Assembly: GCA_009602735.1 (NCBI GenBank)
Contig: WELA01006381.1
Location: 62,001 to 126,000 of the forward strand
Reading direction: 5' to 3'
Length of the DNA stretch: 64,000 bases
From: Mesotaenium endlicherianum
Lineage: Eukaryota; Streptophyta; Zygnematophyceae; Zygnematales; Mesotaeniaceae
A model generated the notes under the pieces. The model had not been told where the DNA came from and did not search any database. It saw only the letters and a program-made list of their open reading frames with translations. The translations under genes and the position numbers were made by a program. This document shows, piece after piece, positions 38,711 to 49,679 of the stretch (position 1 is its first letter; the number at the start of each line of letters is the position of its first letter).

Positions 38711-40800
38711 ATGATTTCTTTTGGCATGCCATGCAACTTGAACACGTGATATACGAAGAGACGTGCGGTCTCGACGGCATCAAGTGCTGGGGTAGTGGCC
38801 ACAAAGTGTACCATCTTAGTGAAACGATCCACGATCGTTAGTACCCCATTGTGTCCTCGATCGGTGGTAGACAATTCAACGACAAAGTCGAGGCTTATGC
38901 TTTCCCAAGGAGCACATGCAAGTTCCAATGGTTGCAACTTCCCAGCGGGCAACGTATTGCTCGGCTTATTCCTCTGACATGTTGCGCAGTTGATGATGTA
39001 CTCGGCAACATCAACCTTAAGGGACGGCCAAATGTACCCACGGCGCAAAGAGTGTGTGGTTTTGGTAATTCCATCATGACCTGAGTAAGGAGAGTCATGC
39101 GCTTCTTGTAGTAGCACATGTCTTACTCGGCCTTCTGGGACAGCAATGCGCCCATTGTGCCACCAAAAACCGTCCTCAAACGAATAGTTTGAGTGTTCTT
39201 TCCTTTTATCCATATTGTCCATCGTTACGGCTACACCGTTCAAGCCAGTACCCTGGACATCTAGGAAAAACGGATCTTTGAGATAGCCCTCGTGAAATAG
39301 TTGATGCATGTTGAGTATTTCCGAGTTATGCATGCTATCCGAATCGGGTGTGCCAGCGTCATCACGCTGGTTGCGGTCAGACGTCTGGGGATGTACAGCA
39401 GAATCAAGGGTGGCCGCCCTCGAAACCTAACCATTTTGTTCACGCAAGCTCGCAACAGTCCCCAACATCAAGTGGTAGTGAGGAATTCGACTTAGAGGAT
39501 CAGCAACATTGTTGCAGCGTGGGCGATACGCCCACTCAAAGTGGAATCGTTGCAAGAACTCAGACCATCTCGTCTGTCTCCTCGATAGCGTTGGCTGAAT
39601 TTGAAAGAAAGTACTTGGGCAGTGGTCCGTAACCACTGTCAAACCTTTGCAACCTTCCAAATAACATCGCCAAGTTTTCAAAGCGTATATGACTGCCCAG
39701 AGGTCCTGCTCTGTCGTTGAGTAATGTTGTTCGGCAGGTGTCAGCTTTCGACTCTCAAAACTGATAGGCTGGCCTGCCTGCAGCAGTACAGCCCCTATTC
39801 CAACACCAGACGCATCGGCGACGACCTCGTAAGGCAAGTCGGGATCGGCTAATGAAAGAAGTGGCGCATTCGTGAGTGCATACTTAATGCGCTCAAACGC
39901 ATAATGCGTATTCTCATCCCAAATGAACGTCTTATCTTTCCTTGTCAGAGCAGTGAGTGGCGCGGCCATCACTGAATAACCTTGCATGAACTTACGAAAG
40001 TAGTTAGCAAACCCGAGGAATGAAAGTACAGTATGTATATCGGTTGAGACAGGCCAAGTCAGCGACACACGCTATCTTGGCTGGGTCAGGGCGCACCCCT
40101 TTCGAACCCACTATATGTCCCAGGTACAACAGTTTGTCCTTTAGGAAGGAACATTTTTTGAGCTTAGCGTACAGCTGCTGCTCACGAAGGATTTGCAACA
40201 CCAACTCGAGGTGCTTGTAATGCTCGTCCCTGTTCTTTGAGTAGACGCGGATATCGTCGAGGTAAACCTGGACAAATTTCCCCAAGTAAGGTCTAAACAA
40301 ATCGTTGATGGTACTTTGGAATGTCGCTGGTGCTTTGGTAAGTCCAAAACTTAGGACTTTGTATTGGAAGTGCCCAATAGGCGTTCGAAACGCTGTTTTG
40401 GGGACATCCTCTGGTGTGATTCGAATCTGATGATAGCCTTGGGCTAAATCAAGCGAGGAGAACACGCATGCCCCCTGCAGCAAATCAAACAAATCATCAA
40501 TGCGAGGCAACGAATAGCGGTTCTTGACCGTTATGTTGATCAACGCACGATAATCAATGCACATTCTAAGCGTCCCATCTTCCTTTTGGACAAAGAGGAT
40601 GGGGGCCTCGAATAAAGAAGAGCTCGGCTCAATCCAGCCTTTCTCCAGCAAGTCGCTAGTTTGATCTTTCATCTCGGTCATTTCCAACGGGCTTAGGCGA
40701 TAAATCGGTCGCCAAGTCGGTTGAGAATCGGGAACGAGAGGGATGGTATGTCCAATACCCCTATTAGGCGGAAGCCCGGCTGGTATTTCAGCTGGAAACA
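38711..40800 (-). pseudogene. RT, RNase H and integrase start of family B copy 3
   Basis: Minus-strand reading: I-P-A-G-L-P-P-N-R-G-I near 40770, then C-I-D-Y-R-A-L, L-D-L-A-Q-G-Y-H-Q-I-R-I, F-G-L-T-K-A-P-A-T-F and V-Y-L-D-D. RNase H has V-V-A-D-A-S-G-V-G-I-G-A (about 39800). The integrase zinc head has H-D-S-P-Y-S-G-H-D-G and C-A-T-C-Q-R-N-K near 38960-39110. Confidence 0.9.
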
Positions 40801-40807
40801 CTGACTT

Positions 40808-41699
40808 TTACTTTTGCAAAAAAGCAAAAAGGTCGGCTGTGAGTGTTTCTTCATGACCACTTATGTCCAACATCGGTTCTTGCGTAAAGAGCGTAGTTGA
40901 AGTTGCTGGAGAAACGGGTCTCAGTAATCCAAAGAAAACATTTTGACCGTGCTTTGCCAAACGTCGCGCTTGCTTTATGGACAATAGAAGAGTCTTCGAA
41001 GGACTTTCCAAGGCCATATCGGGCTTAAGGGACTGAAGAGAAATCTTCCTGGTCCCCTTGCGTACAATGCATGTCTTTTGACTGAAGTCAAGCAGTGCAC
41101 TTGTTTGCGTAAGCCAATCATTACCCAAAACTGCGTCGATTCCATGCAACAATTCAGTTACATAGATGTACACGCCCATGGAAGGACTGCACGTTGAGCG
41201 GTAATTTAAGCATTTCAGTAATGCAAGCTAACGAGCCATCGCCAAGGCGAAGAGTCTCGTCCTTAAGTATTGGAAACAACTTCATCCCTTGTGCAAAACG
41301 TGCACTAATGAAGCTTACTGTCGCGCCTGAATCAATGACTGTAAAGCATGATTTACCTGAAACTTTCATTTCAAATGTCATACTTAATCCCAAAGAAGCA
41401 TTATGCATCACCAGCAACGTCCTCGCCTTGAGAGGAATGTGGGAAATATGGAGGTTCGTTACCAAAATCCCATTTTGCATTGCTGTCCTTGCGCGAAACC
41501 GAGTAATCGGGTCAAAGTACGCGCGAATATGTGTGAATGCAGCAATATATATTGGTGCAAGACACTTGTGCATTTTCCGTAAGCGAGATAAGTGTTCGTA
41601 ACACTTGGCAAGGTTAGGATCATGCGGCTGAAAGTGCAAGAACATGGTGTCATGGATGCACTCGAGTTCCAAGAACGCAGCAAAGCTCAACACTGTCAT
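40808..41699 (-). pseudogene. Protease region of family B copy 3
   Basis: The active-site loop V-I-D-S-G-A-T-V-S-F-I is readable near 41330, preceded by a beta-rich stretch. V-L-G-N-D-W-L near 41110 matches the conserved I-L-G-x-D-W-L of Ty3/Gypsy retropepsins. It would cleave the Gag-Pol precursor. Confidence 0.85.
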
Positions 41700-41848
41700 A
41701 CAAATATATTCGTTTCGAAGTATATTTATGTCGGGTATGCCTGAGTGAACAAGGATTCTTGGGGCTTGCGCGCAAACTCCTAGAATTTCCTGCTCACTAA
41801 GTCGTGTTGTGAAAAGCTCAGAAGGAGGCTTTGCGACTATCTCCTGAG

Positions 41849-43077
41849 CTACTCTTTTAAAGGCCCCTTGCCTTTCCCCTTGGGATCGTTTCTCAAATCC
41901 CTCCTAGTAGGACATTGCGAGATCGTATGCCCTTGCTTCCCACAGCCAAAACACAGCCCTTTGGTCATCATACGATTGCGAGCTTCGGTGTTGTCTATTT
42001 TGCCTATCTTGGGAGGTGGACTAGTGGATTGAATGCTACGGCCCGCGCCATTAGGATAGTTCCTCTTGGGGGCGGGTTTACTTGTACTAGAAAAGGACAA
42101 TGGAGGACGTGATGGACGCGAGGCCCGTTTAGGCGTAGCGACCGACTCCTCTTGAGCTAAAGTCTCGGTATAACGAATGAGATCGGAGATGGCTGTCCAT
42201 TCCAAACCGGTGACTGGGTTCGCGTTGAGACGATTAGCGTATTTCGCCTGGAGTCCCAAGCGAAAAAGGTGAATTTGCATCCCAGTATCAACTGGAACAT
42301 CCACTAGTTGGGCGACTAAGATACGGCACTTATTGATATAGTTTTTGATAGTGCCTGTCTGTTTGAGGAAAAGCAACTTATCACGAGCTATCTTGGATGA
42401 GTTATGACGCCCAAAAGAATTGCGTAACTCGGTACTAAACTCCTCAAAAGTGATGGGCCACCTCTGAGTCCCATGCCATAACTGCGATGCATCCCCCTTG
42501 AGAAAAGTGGAAGCCATCATGGCTTGGTCGGCAGGGGCTACTTTCGCTAACGCAAAGAAGGTTTTGAGTTCTTTGAGAAAACGGCGTACATCAGAATTGG
42601 GGCCGCCTTGAAACTTATGAGGCGGCGATGGTTTGTACGAAGGCGTTGGTGCCGCGGCCTGCCCAAGGATGATGGGCGGTATTGGCGTGTTTGCGTTGTC
42701 GCCTGCGGTCCCTGATGGGCCCGGCATCCCTTGGGCAGCCTGTAAAAAAGGACCAATCGAAAAGTGAGTGTCCATGGCAGCAACGAAGCGAGTGACAATG
42801 TCGGCCAACTCAGTATGAGTGGCTTCAGCGAGGTTAACACGGTCTTCTTTACGACCAATGACGTCGGACAAAGTACTAAGTGCCATTGTCATGGTTTGAC
42901 TGTCAGTCGTCAAGGCCGTGAAGCGTTGTAAAATGGTTTGCTGGAAAGTGCGCGGCGAGATTGGCTCGGCGGGCAATCCTCTAGCATCGCTGCTGGTGAC
43001 AACAGGAGCGGGAAGAGCAGCTGCAGCGGCGGCGGCAGCAGCGGCAACAGTCGCAGCGGCACCATTGTCGCCCTCCA
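41849..43077 (-). pseudogene. Gag of family B copy 3
   Basis: Starts at M-E-G-D-N-G and has a poly-alanine stretch near its N-terminus. The gag core (K-F-Q-G-G-P-N-S-D-V-R-R-F-L, then G-T-Q-R-W-P-I-T-F-E-E-F) is followed by a CCHC zinc knuckle C-F-G-C-G-K-Q-G-H-T-I-S-Q-C. Its word Q-A-A-Q-G-M-P-G-P-S-G-T-A-G is shared with the short gag start of copy 1. Confidence 0.88.
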
Positions 43078-43276
43078 TATGGAAGCCGAGATAGCGCCGG
43101 AAGAGAGAGAAAAAATTTCCCGTCGAAACACGATAAGCGACCGGGGGGTCAGGGCAGCACTGGGATGGGTGACCTTCCCAATACGAAAAATTGCCCCAAA
43201 TATATTTTCCCAAAATTATATTTCAGCCACTTAAAAAAAAAGAAATTCAAAAAATTCCTTGGAGAAACCGAGATCG

Positions 43277-43288
43277 GCTCCGATACCA
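43277..43288 (-). other. Primer-binding site, family B copy 3
   Basis: The minus strand reads TGGTATCGGAGC next to the LTR start, identical to copy 1. Confidence 0.85.
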
Positions 43289-43289
43289 A

Positions 43290-43751
43290 TGTGATGTTTT
43301 TGCTTTTCGAGAGGATCTTTCCTCGGTATTCAAGGAATATTTAATTCAAGTGGGAGGAAAATCTGTTTGTTCGTATTAATGATACGACAGTTTCCTCGTA
43401 TTACGACTAGTCGTAATCCGAAATCTGTGATTGTCCATTATTTGTAATAATGACAATCGAAACAACATAATCAAACAATGATTAATTAGTATATCATCTC
43501 ATAATTATTCAAAGTAACTTTATGAATAATTATGTCGTACTTTTGCGAAGTAGTCGAATTACGTTACGACGCTTTTTGCAATAGTATCTCGGTCGTTTCG
43601 CCAATCAACCGGGAATTAATCGGCACACGTGTGTGGCGAATAATTCAATGTGATGCAATCATTTATCAAATAACTTATGATAAATAGTACAACGTATTTT
43701 AGGTAATTGGGAAAACGTCCCAAATACGCCTAAAAAGCTCAAATCGTTACA
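43290..43751 (-). repeat. Short 5' LTR of family B copy 3
   Basis: 462 bases. Both ends match the copy-1 LTRs (TGTGATGTTTTTGC and AATCGTTACA), but the middle, including the tRNA-like stretch, is not present. This is either a natural short LTR type or a secondary loss. It is followed on the plus strand by ACCCCCCTCCC and then family A gag. Confidence 0.85.
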
Positions 43752-43756
43752 ACCCC

Positions 43757-44990
43757 CCTCCCAAATTTGATTAAGGCCTTCTGGGACGTCCTTAGGAAGG
43801 AGTTCAAGGCCGCGACCAAAGAGAAGGTGTACGAGCTGCACCACTCCTACCGCCGCAAGAACAAGACAATCTGCATGATGTACCGCCGCTTAACGCACCT
43901 TCACCGAGACGTTGGCACCGTCACCGATCGAAAGGCAGCGAAGATCTGCTTGCGTTCCGTGGAGCCACAATCGAGGGAGAGGGCCATCGCCCCCCTCATC
44001 TATCCTATTGGCTCCGAGTACTCGCAAGAGGACGCTGACCTCTCAGTCAAGAAGCAGAGATTGGCTGCCGAACAGTGCAACATTAGCAATCGTGTGCGCC
44101 TCGCATCTACGGGCGTACGCCAAGTGTAGTGATTTGAGTTATTATATATTAGTTTGCATATATTTTAATGTTTTCAAATATATTTGGAGTAGTATTGTGT
44201 GGAGTCAAGTGTGAATAGGTACTCTAGTAACTTGGTTCATGTCCTTTGAACCTTCCAAGGCATTTTCGAAGTTAGAGGAAAGACCTAGAAGAACTCCACG
44301 TGGCAAAAGTCAAATGTGCCATTTTTAGGTCAAAAGGACATGTGTACATTATTCTAGAAAGAGGTGGCAAGTTTTGGGATGTGTTGGGTGCCAACACATC
44401 AACATACACCTTCCTAGAAATTACTTATGTAGCAAGTATATAAACAAGAGCTAGAGCATAGAAAGACATTCGAGAATCACTCTTGTACTTGCCAAAATCC
44501 AGAAATATATTAACTTTCAAGAAGCCATCTCTCTTTCAAGAAGCTACCACTTGTGTTCAAAGATCCTTGTCTTGAATAGATAAAGTATTCTGTTTTACTA
44601 AGTACTTTATCTATCTGTTTCACTACACCAAGAGTCCTTGGTGCTGCCATCTTCCACGATGCGCTAACTCCGGCTCGCCAGCCCCAACAGCAGCAGCAGC
44701 CCTAGCGCTCTCAGCCGTCCCAGCAAACTCAGCAGCGCAGAGCTACCCGTGGCCGCATTTCCATGGCCGCCACAACGAGCGACTCCTGTTGGTCTTGCGG
44801 GATGACGGGCCACTCTCGCCAAAACTTTACAGTCGTGCAGAATGGCGAGTCCGTCGACTGTACCCACTGTGGCAAGGCTGGTATTCTGCAGATGGTATGT
44901 CTGCAGAAGAAGCGCGGTGTCGAGGACGGACGCGCTCGTGACGGCCCCGCGTCAGCAGCAGGACAGTGAGGCTTGCGTAACCCTTGCACG
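43757..44990 (+). pseudogene. Gag of family A copy 3 (interrupted by a solo LTR)
   Basis: The gag core reads W-D-V-L-R-K-E-F-K-A-A and Y-R-R-L-T-H-L-H-R-D-V. After the solo LTR a Gln-rich linker leads to zinc-knuckle motifs: C-W-S-C-G-M-T-G-H-S-R (about 44790) and C-T-H-C-G-K-A-G (about 44857). The start of gag is missing next to the family B LTR. Confidence 0.75.
44125..44627 (+). repeat. Solo LTR of family D
   Basis: 503 bases, TGTAGTGATTTGAG to TTTCACTACA. It is flanked by CCAAG at 44120-44124 and 44628-44632, a perfect target-site duplication. It matches the LTRs at 53749 and 58613. A solo LTR forms when the two LTRs of one element recombine. Confidence 0.95.
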
Positions 44991-45069
44991 TGTGGACGCC
45001 CTCAATGACAGCAGCCACGATTACGATGGATGACGCGCTGACTCCCGGAGCCAACTGTTATCGACGTCC

Positions 45070-47190
45070 TTGTGGAGGCCAACGTGGAGATCTCCAAACT
45101 CCGTGGCCTCGTTGCCGTTGACAGTTATGACGCGTGCACAGCCCTCTTTGCACGCATTCCGCCGTCCGAAGCTCCAGCTCCGACAGCTAGCGTCCGCGCA
45201 GCTCCTGTGCACATTCGCAGCGCCAACATGGGGCAATCCCAGAGGTTATCACATAGCGCGAGAGCAACGCTGCAGCCCCGCACACGCCCGCCCTTCAACG
45301 GAGCTCCTGCGGCCAGCGCTGCAGACGTCCGCGAAGACGCTCCCGCCAGCTCTGTGTACGTCGCACTGACAGCTGTCAGCAACGACAACGTCTGTCTTGA
45401 CAGGCTGCCAAATGGCAAGCAGCAAGCTTGCGTGATCTTGCCACCCCTCACCGCAGACGCGCCCCCCGACGGGCAGGCACCTACGCCAGCGCAGCCAGCG
45501 CAAGCTCCTGCAGCTCCTCTAACATGCGCCGTCCTGCTGACGCCAGCAAGGCTGTCTGCAGCCTGCGCAGCAACAGGTGGCGCGACAAGGCGAGCTTGCC
45601 AGCTGAGAACTACGGCTGCAGTGCCCCTTGCCATACGCGCCGCCCGCCCATGCGCTGATCTGCGCACCGGCCGACAACACCCAGACGTTTGCCCCATGCT
45701 GGCTGCTGCAAGCAGCAGATTCCAGCAGGCGCTGCCACTTGTCGCGTGCGCATTTGGCAAGACTTCACCGGTCGGCAGCCGCATGTCTGCACACGCCCTC
45801 ACGCGCCTGCTCACGTTGCACACCGCATTGCAAGGCTCACTATGCAGCCAGCCACGCGACCACAGCTCGACAACCACGTCAGCAGCTGCGCACACGTGTT
45901 GCCACTTGGCACGCGCACGCAGCCTGGCACAGCCAGCGCAGACCTGGCGGTCGCGACCGCCATCCTCAGTCAGGGGAGGGCATCCCCGACTGCGCTGTGC
46001 GGCCGGACCACCGTTTGGAGCTTCGACGGCGCGCACACGGCTGCGCACAGCCAGAGCTTAAACCTTGGCTGCACACAAGACCCTCGTGCCAGCGCGATAC
46101 ACGCAACAAAAGTCCCGGCAAGGCACGCGCCATCTAGAGGGCACCACGAACCTTGCTTGGGGCGGCCGAGACCAACACTAACGTCGATCGGACGACGCCA
46201 CCAGGCAGGCCCAAGGGCGACCCCGAGACGCCACTTGGCAGCCTGCCAGCAGCTGAGTCCGCGCCAGCTCTCGCGCCTGCGCCAGAAGTCGTGCTGGCAT
46301 CCGCAGCCGCTCCTACGGAGGCGCCAGCGCCCGTTGAGGCGCCAGTTGCAGGTGGACCAGCGCCAGCGCTACCCACAGTGCCAGCGCCAGGTGTGCTAAC
46401 GCCACTTGGCAGCCTCCCGGCCGCCAAGGGTGCGCCAGCTATGGCAGCCGCGCCAGCAGGCGTGGCACCTGCACCAGCAGCTGCGCAGGCATTTGCAATA
46501 GCGTCAGCAATTGCGCTGGCGTTTGCAGAAGCGCCCGCACTAGCTCCAGCACCTTTCGCAGCGCCAGCGCCCATGGCACCTGCCGCGTGAGCGCTGAGCT
46601 CGTCAGCGCAAAGCCCGCCAGCGCCAGCGCCTCTCTCTGCGCCAGCGCCTGGTGCGTTGGCACCGGCACCAGTGGCTGTGCCAGCCGTTGAGGCACCCGC
46701 GCCAGCAGCCGTTCTAGCGCACGCAACTGCGCCAGCAGCTGCGCCTGCACCTGCAATTGCGTCAGCGCCAGCAGCGCCCTTAGCAACTGTCACTCCAGCT
46801 TTGGCGATTGCACCAGCTCTCGCAGCAGCGCCAAACTCCGTTTTAGCCTGCTGCGCACGCACACAGCCGCTGGGCAGCCGCACGGCAGCTGGCATCGCAG
46901 GATGCAAGCGCACTCTCGTGGCGGCAGCCGGGCAATCGGCAATGGCACAGATTCGCAGCGGATCAGAACAGGGACGCCGCACGAAGGAGGCGCCGCGCTT
47001 GCCCCGCTTTTTCCGCGTGCTGGAGACGCCAGCAGAGCCACCGGCGCTCGCACCTTGTGCACTTGGCTCGCCGATGACAACGGTGCAGCTCAGCGCCGAA
47101 GTCATCTTGCTGGTTTCACACCGGATGCCAGCCGTCTCCATTGCAATACTTGGCGTGTCAATGGAGGCCACGCGGCACGCGACCCAGCTG
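45070..47190 (+). pseudogene. Ala/Pro-rich linker of family A copy 3
   Basis: About 2 kb of GC-rich sequence coding mostly Ala, Pro, Thr and Ser. From about 46250 to 46860 it becomes a degenerate repeat of GCGCCAGC-type words giving A-P-A-P and A-P-A-A runs. Because of this composition both strands stay open for long distances, which is not evidence for a minus-strand gene. No domain is recognised. Confidence 0.55.
46250..46860. repeat. Degenerate GCGCCAGC-type low-complexity repeat
   Basis: The words GCGCCAGC, GCGCCAGCGCC and GCACCAGC recur every 6-18 bases. It codes Ala/Pro repeats on the plus strand and Gly/Ala repeats on the minus strand. Confidence 0.8.
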
Positions 47191-47199
47191 TTGCTTTAG

Positions 47200-47640
47200 T
47201 TGCGCAAGGCCAGCAAGCGCGCCTTCGTCGACAAGCCGGATTCCGACGTTGCAGCCGCGGTGCTCTCCGCACCCGCACGACATGCGCATGAGCGCAGGAT
47301 GATCAGCACGCCTAACGTTGCATTTTTTGATAATTTGCAGGGGATCGTGCTGTTTACCACGCAGGCCCCGCAGCGCATCATGTTCAACACTGGCGCACAG
47401 CCAGTCCTCATCAGCCTTTGCTACTTCCGTCAGCTAGGTCTCTTGTCGACCAACTCGGATGATTTGCTGACGCGAATCAACATCGCGGCCGGCACTTCTG
47501 AGATCGTCACCGGGCGCACACGGCTGGCCCTTTGCTTCACCTTTCAACCCGGCACCCTAGATGAGATGACCATCCATCGGCATGCGTTGATCACTCGCTT
47601 TGAGATCTTTGACGTGCTCCTTGGCTAGGACGTTCTCTTC
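47200..47640 (+). pseudogene. Retropepsin-like protease of family A copy 3
   Basis: The stretch F-N-T-G-A-Q-P-V-L-I-S (about 47383) has the shape of a retropepsin active-site loop. It is followed by I-N-I-A-A-G-T-S-E and a V-L-L-G end like the I-L-G of the family. Its place between gag and the polymerase domains supports the call. Confidence 0.65.
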
Positions 47641-48080
47641 CCCATCGGCACCGCAGTGGATAACTGGGTGGAGCGAGTCTTCTACCGACCTGACTGGCAG
47701 CCAGGGAGGACCCGCACAACATCAGTGCCGCTCAACATTGTGGACCGCCGCTCGGCTGAGTCCGCCCTCTACGGCTTCATGGCGCTAGACGACATTTGGC
47801 CCGTGGTTCAGACCGATAAGGGGGGGCCTGAGGAGGATGAGGTCTCCGTAGGTGCCGACTTGCTTGAGACGCAGGAAGAGGACCCCGAGCTGTCTGACGC
47901 GGAGCTCCATCTCATGCCCCAGGAGCAGGCTGACGTTCTGGCCGCTCAGGCCAAGGAGACAATGCGGATCTGCGCAGCCCATAACACCATGATGCGTCAG
48001 ATGGCTGTAGACGCCGTCAAAGCACACGTCATTGCCACAGTTGCCATCACTATGCAGCACTTGCCCACGACGCAGTGACA
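47640..48080 (+). pseudogene. Conserved post-protease block of family A copy 3
   Basis: Matches 17686-18110 of copy 2: D-V-L-F-P-I-G, V-D-N-W-V-E, N-I-V-D-R-R-S-A and L-Y-G-F-M-A-L, then A-E-L-H-L-M-P-Q-E-Q-A. No known domain beyond the protease-like start. Confidence 0.7.
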
Positions 48081-48779
48081 GCCACTGCCACCTTACCCAG
48101 GTTACAATCTCCAGCGGCAAGTAGACCCTCCGCGAAATTTGACGTACGAGTATGCCATGACGTGCTTGTGGGAGTCTCCATGCAGTATCCCATGGCCTCC
48201 CAGTCGCCCTCTCTCGCACCATCGCACAGAACTAGCGACACCTGGCCGCGCACCACCACGTTCAAGGGTGAGGCTATGAGGCGGGCGGCATACCCAGGCA
48301 GGTCCGACGACGCGTCTTTAGAGAGCGTTGAAGAGGAGGAGTGGCAAGATTGGTCCCAGGAGGCCTTAGAGGAGCCCGCAGCCCAGCCTTCAGAGGAGCC
48401 ATTGCCGCCCACGCCTACGGCTCGCGTATAACGCCAGCCTACAGGTCCTCCCGGCTTCAGCACTCTTTTGCACAAGACCACGGCAAGCCCCAGTTGAGCC
48501 TATTGATGCGCCGGCGAACCCAGTCATTTGATCCAGCACAACTACTTAACCAGCAACAAGTGCCATGACATCACGCACTTGTTTGCTGGCAACAGCCTAG
48601 GCACAGGCTGGCCTGCTCGCGCCTCCGCCAGCACCCCCTTTACGGCACCTTTCCCTGCCGCCGACTTGCGAGCCGTACGCGCACGCCAGCCAGGGCCCTG
48701 GACCAGCATCCTCGCTCGTCGGCGTACGAGTCCTTCTCCCTACGCCGGGCCGTCTCTGCGCTTTGGACGCGGCACTACG

Positions 48780-48956
48780 CCGCCAGACCGGCGCGCACGT
48801 GAGATCACTCCCCTTTGCGAGCAGGTCAGGGATGCCCGCGAGGTCACGCCTCTGCGCGACATGTACAAGAGCGCACGAGAGATTACTCCTCTTCGCGAGG
48901 AGAGGGAGATCACTCCTCTTTGCGAGACGCGCCCTCGCTCAGTCACCCCGCTTTAA
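48780..48956 (+). repeat. I-T-P-L amino-acid repeats in the family A linker
   Basis: Five repeats of the form R-E-(I/V)-T-P-L, or S-V-T-P-L for the last, spaced 9-13 residues apart. Copy 2 has a weaker version (about 18950-19020) with L-T-P-P and A-T-P-L. Such charged T-P repeats are often flexible and phosphorylatable. Confidence 0.7.
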
Positions 48957-49679
48957 AGCAACCCACGCAATCTTCGCTCCGGCAACGCTGACGCGCAGTC
49001 TTCATCTACCACTGCAGCTGTACCAGTTGTCGCTTAGCTGGTCTGCCGCCGTCTTGCGCAGCCACGTAGCAAGCAACGGTTTGTCTGGTTCACCTCCTCA
49101 GAAGATGGCCTGCACCATTATCCGGCCTCGCGACCGTCATCCTTATACTACCGCCATATGCGCAGGGATTGTGCAGCGATGGCAGCAGCAGCACGTTCAG
49201 CTGGTGTCTCGCGTTCTGCTGCGCCTGCGAGTCCAACTGGCTCCACGTCAGCTCGTCCGGCCTTGGCAGGTGCTGACTGGGACAAGCGCTCCGTGTGCAC
49301 AGTTACCCTACAATCGGATCTTTGCGAGCGCCAGCACGCGTACTTTGACCCGCATCCCCATCTGCCCCAACATACAGCCAAGGAGCAGTTGGCCCACGAC
49401 GCTTCACACAACACCCACCGCAGGGCAAGAGACATGTAGCAGCTCCAGTGCGTCCGCGACGCGCAGGCAATGGCTTGCCCAATTCCCAAGGAGGCCCTCC
49501 AGGACGAGTGTGCTCGCTGGCGCACTTACCAAGCGCATGCACGTACGGCTCGTCCGCAGCCGTTGCTGGAGCGCATTCCCAGGCTTACCCTTGACTACGC
49601 TGAGCGCGCTGTGGCGGCCCTTTGCATGGCTCACAATATCCTCCGCTCCTATCCTCCTCCCGCGTAGGCAGGCAATCTC

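Larger units (their letters stand above)
38711..43751 (-). mobile_element. Family B copy 3, gag to integrase with 5' LTR
   Basis: Read on the minus strand: 5' LTR (43290-43751), primer-binding site, gag, protease, reverse transcriptase, RNase H and the first part of integrase. It stops at 38711 near the residues K-E-I of the integrase core, so the 3' end, chromodomain and 3' LTR are missing. It is the most complete family B coding copy in the window and shows what copy 1 lacks. The LTR is about half the length of the copy-1 LTRs. The element is broken, with only a few breaks in its coding part. Confidence 0.9.

Noticed and set aside
45125-46048. Minus-strand open frame of about 300 codons in the family A linker
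   Set aside because: High GC content removes stop codons on both strands. The plus strand fits the family A layout and the minus-strand translation shows no motif.
46134-47171. Long minus-strand open frame of 345 codons rich in Gly and Ala
   Set aside because: It is the mirror of the plus-strand GCGCCAGC-type low-complexity repeat. It has no domain, no codon signal and only repeats of G-A-G-A.
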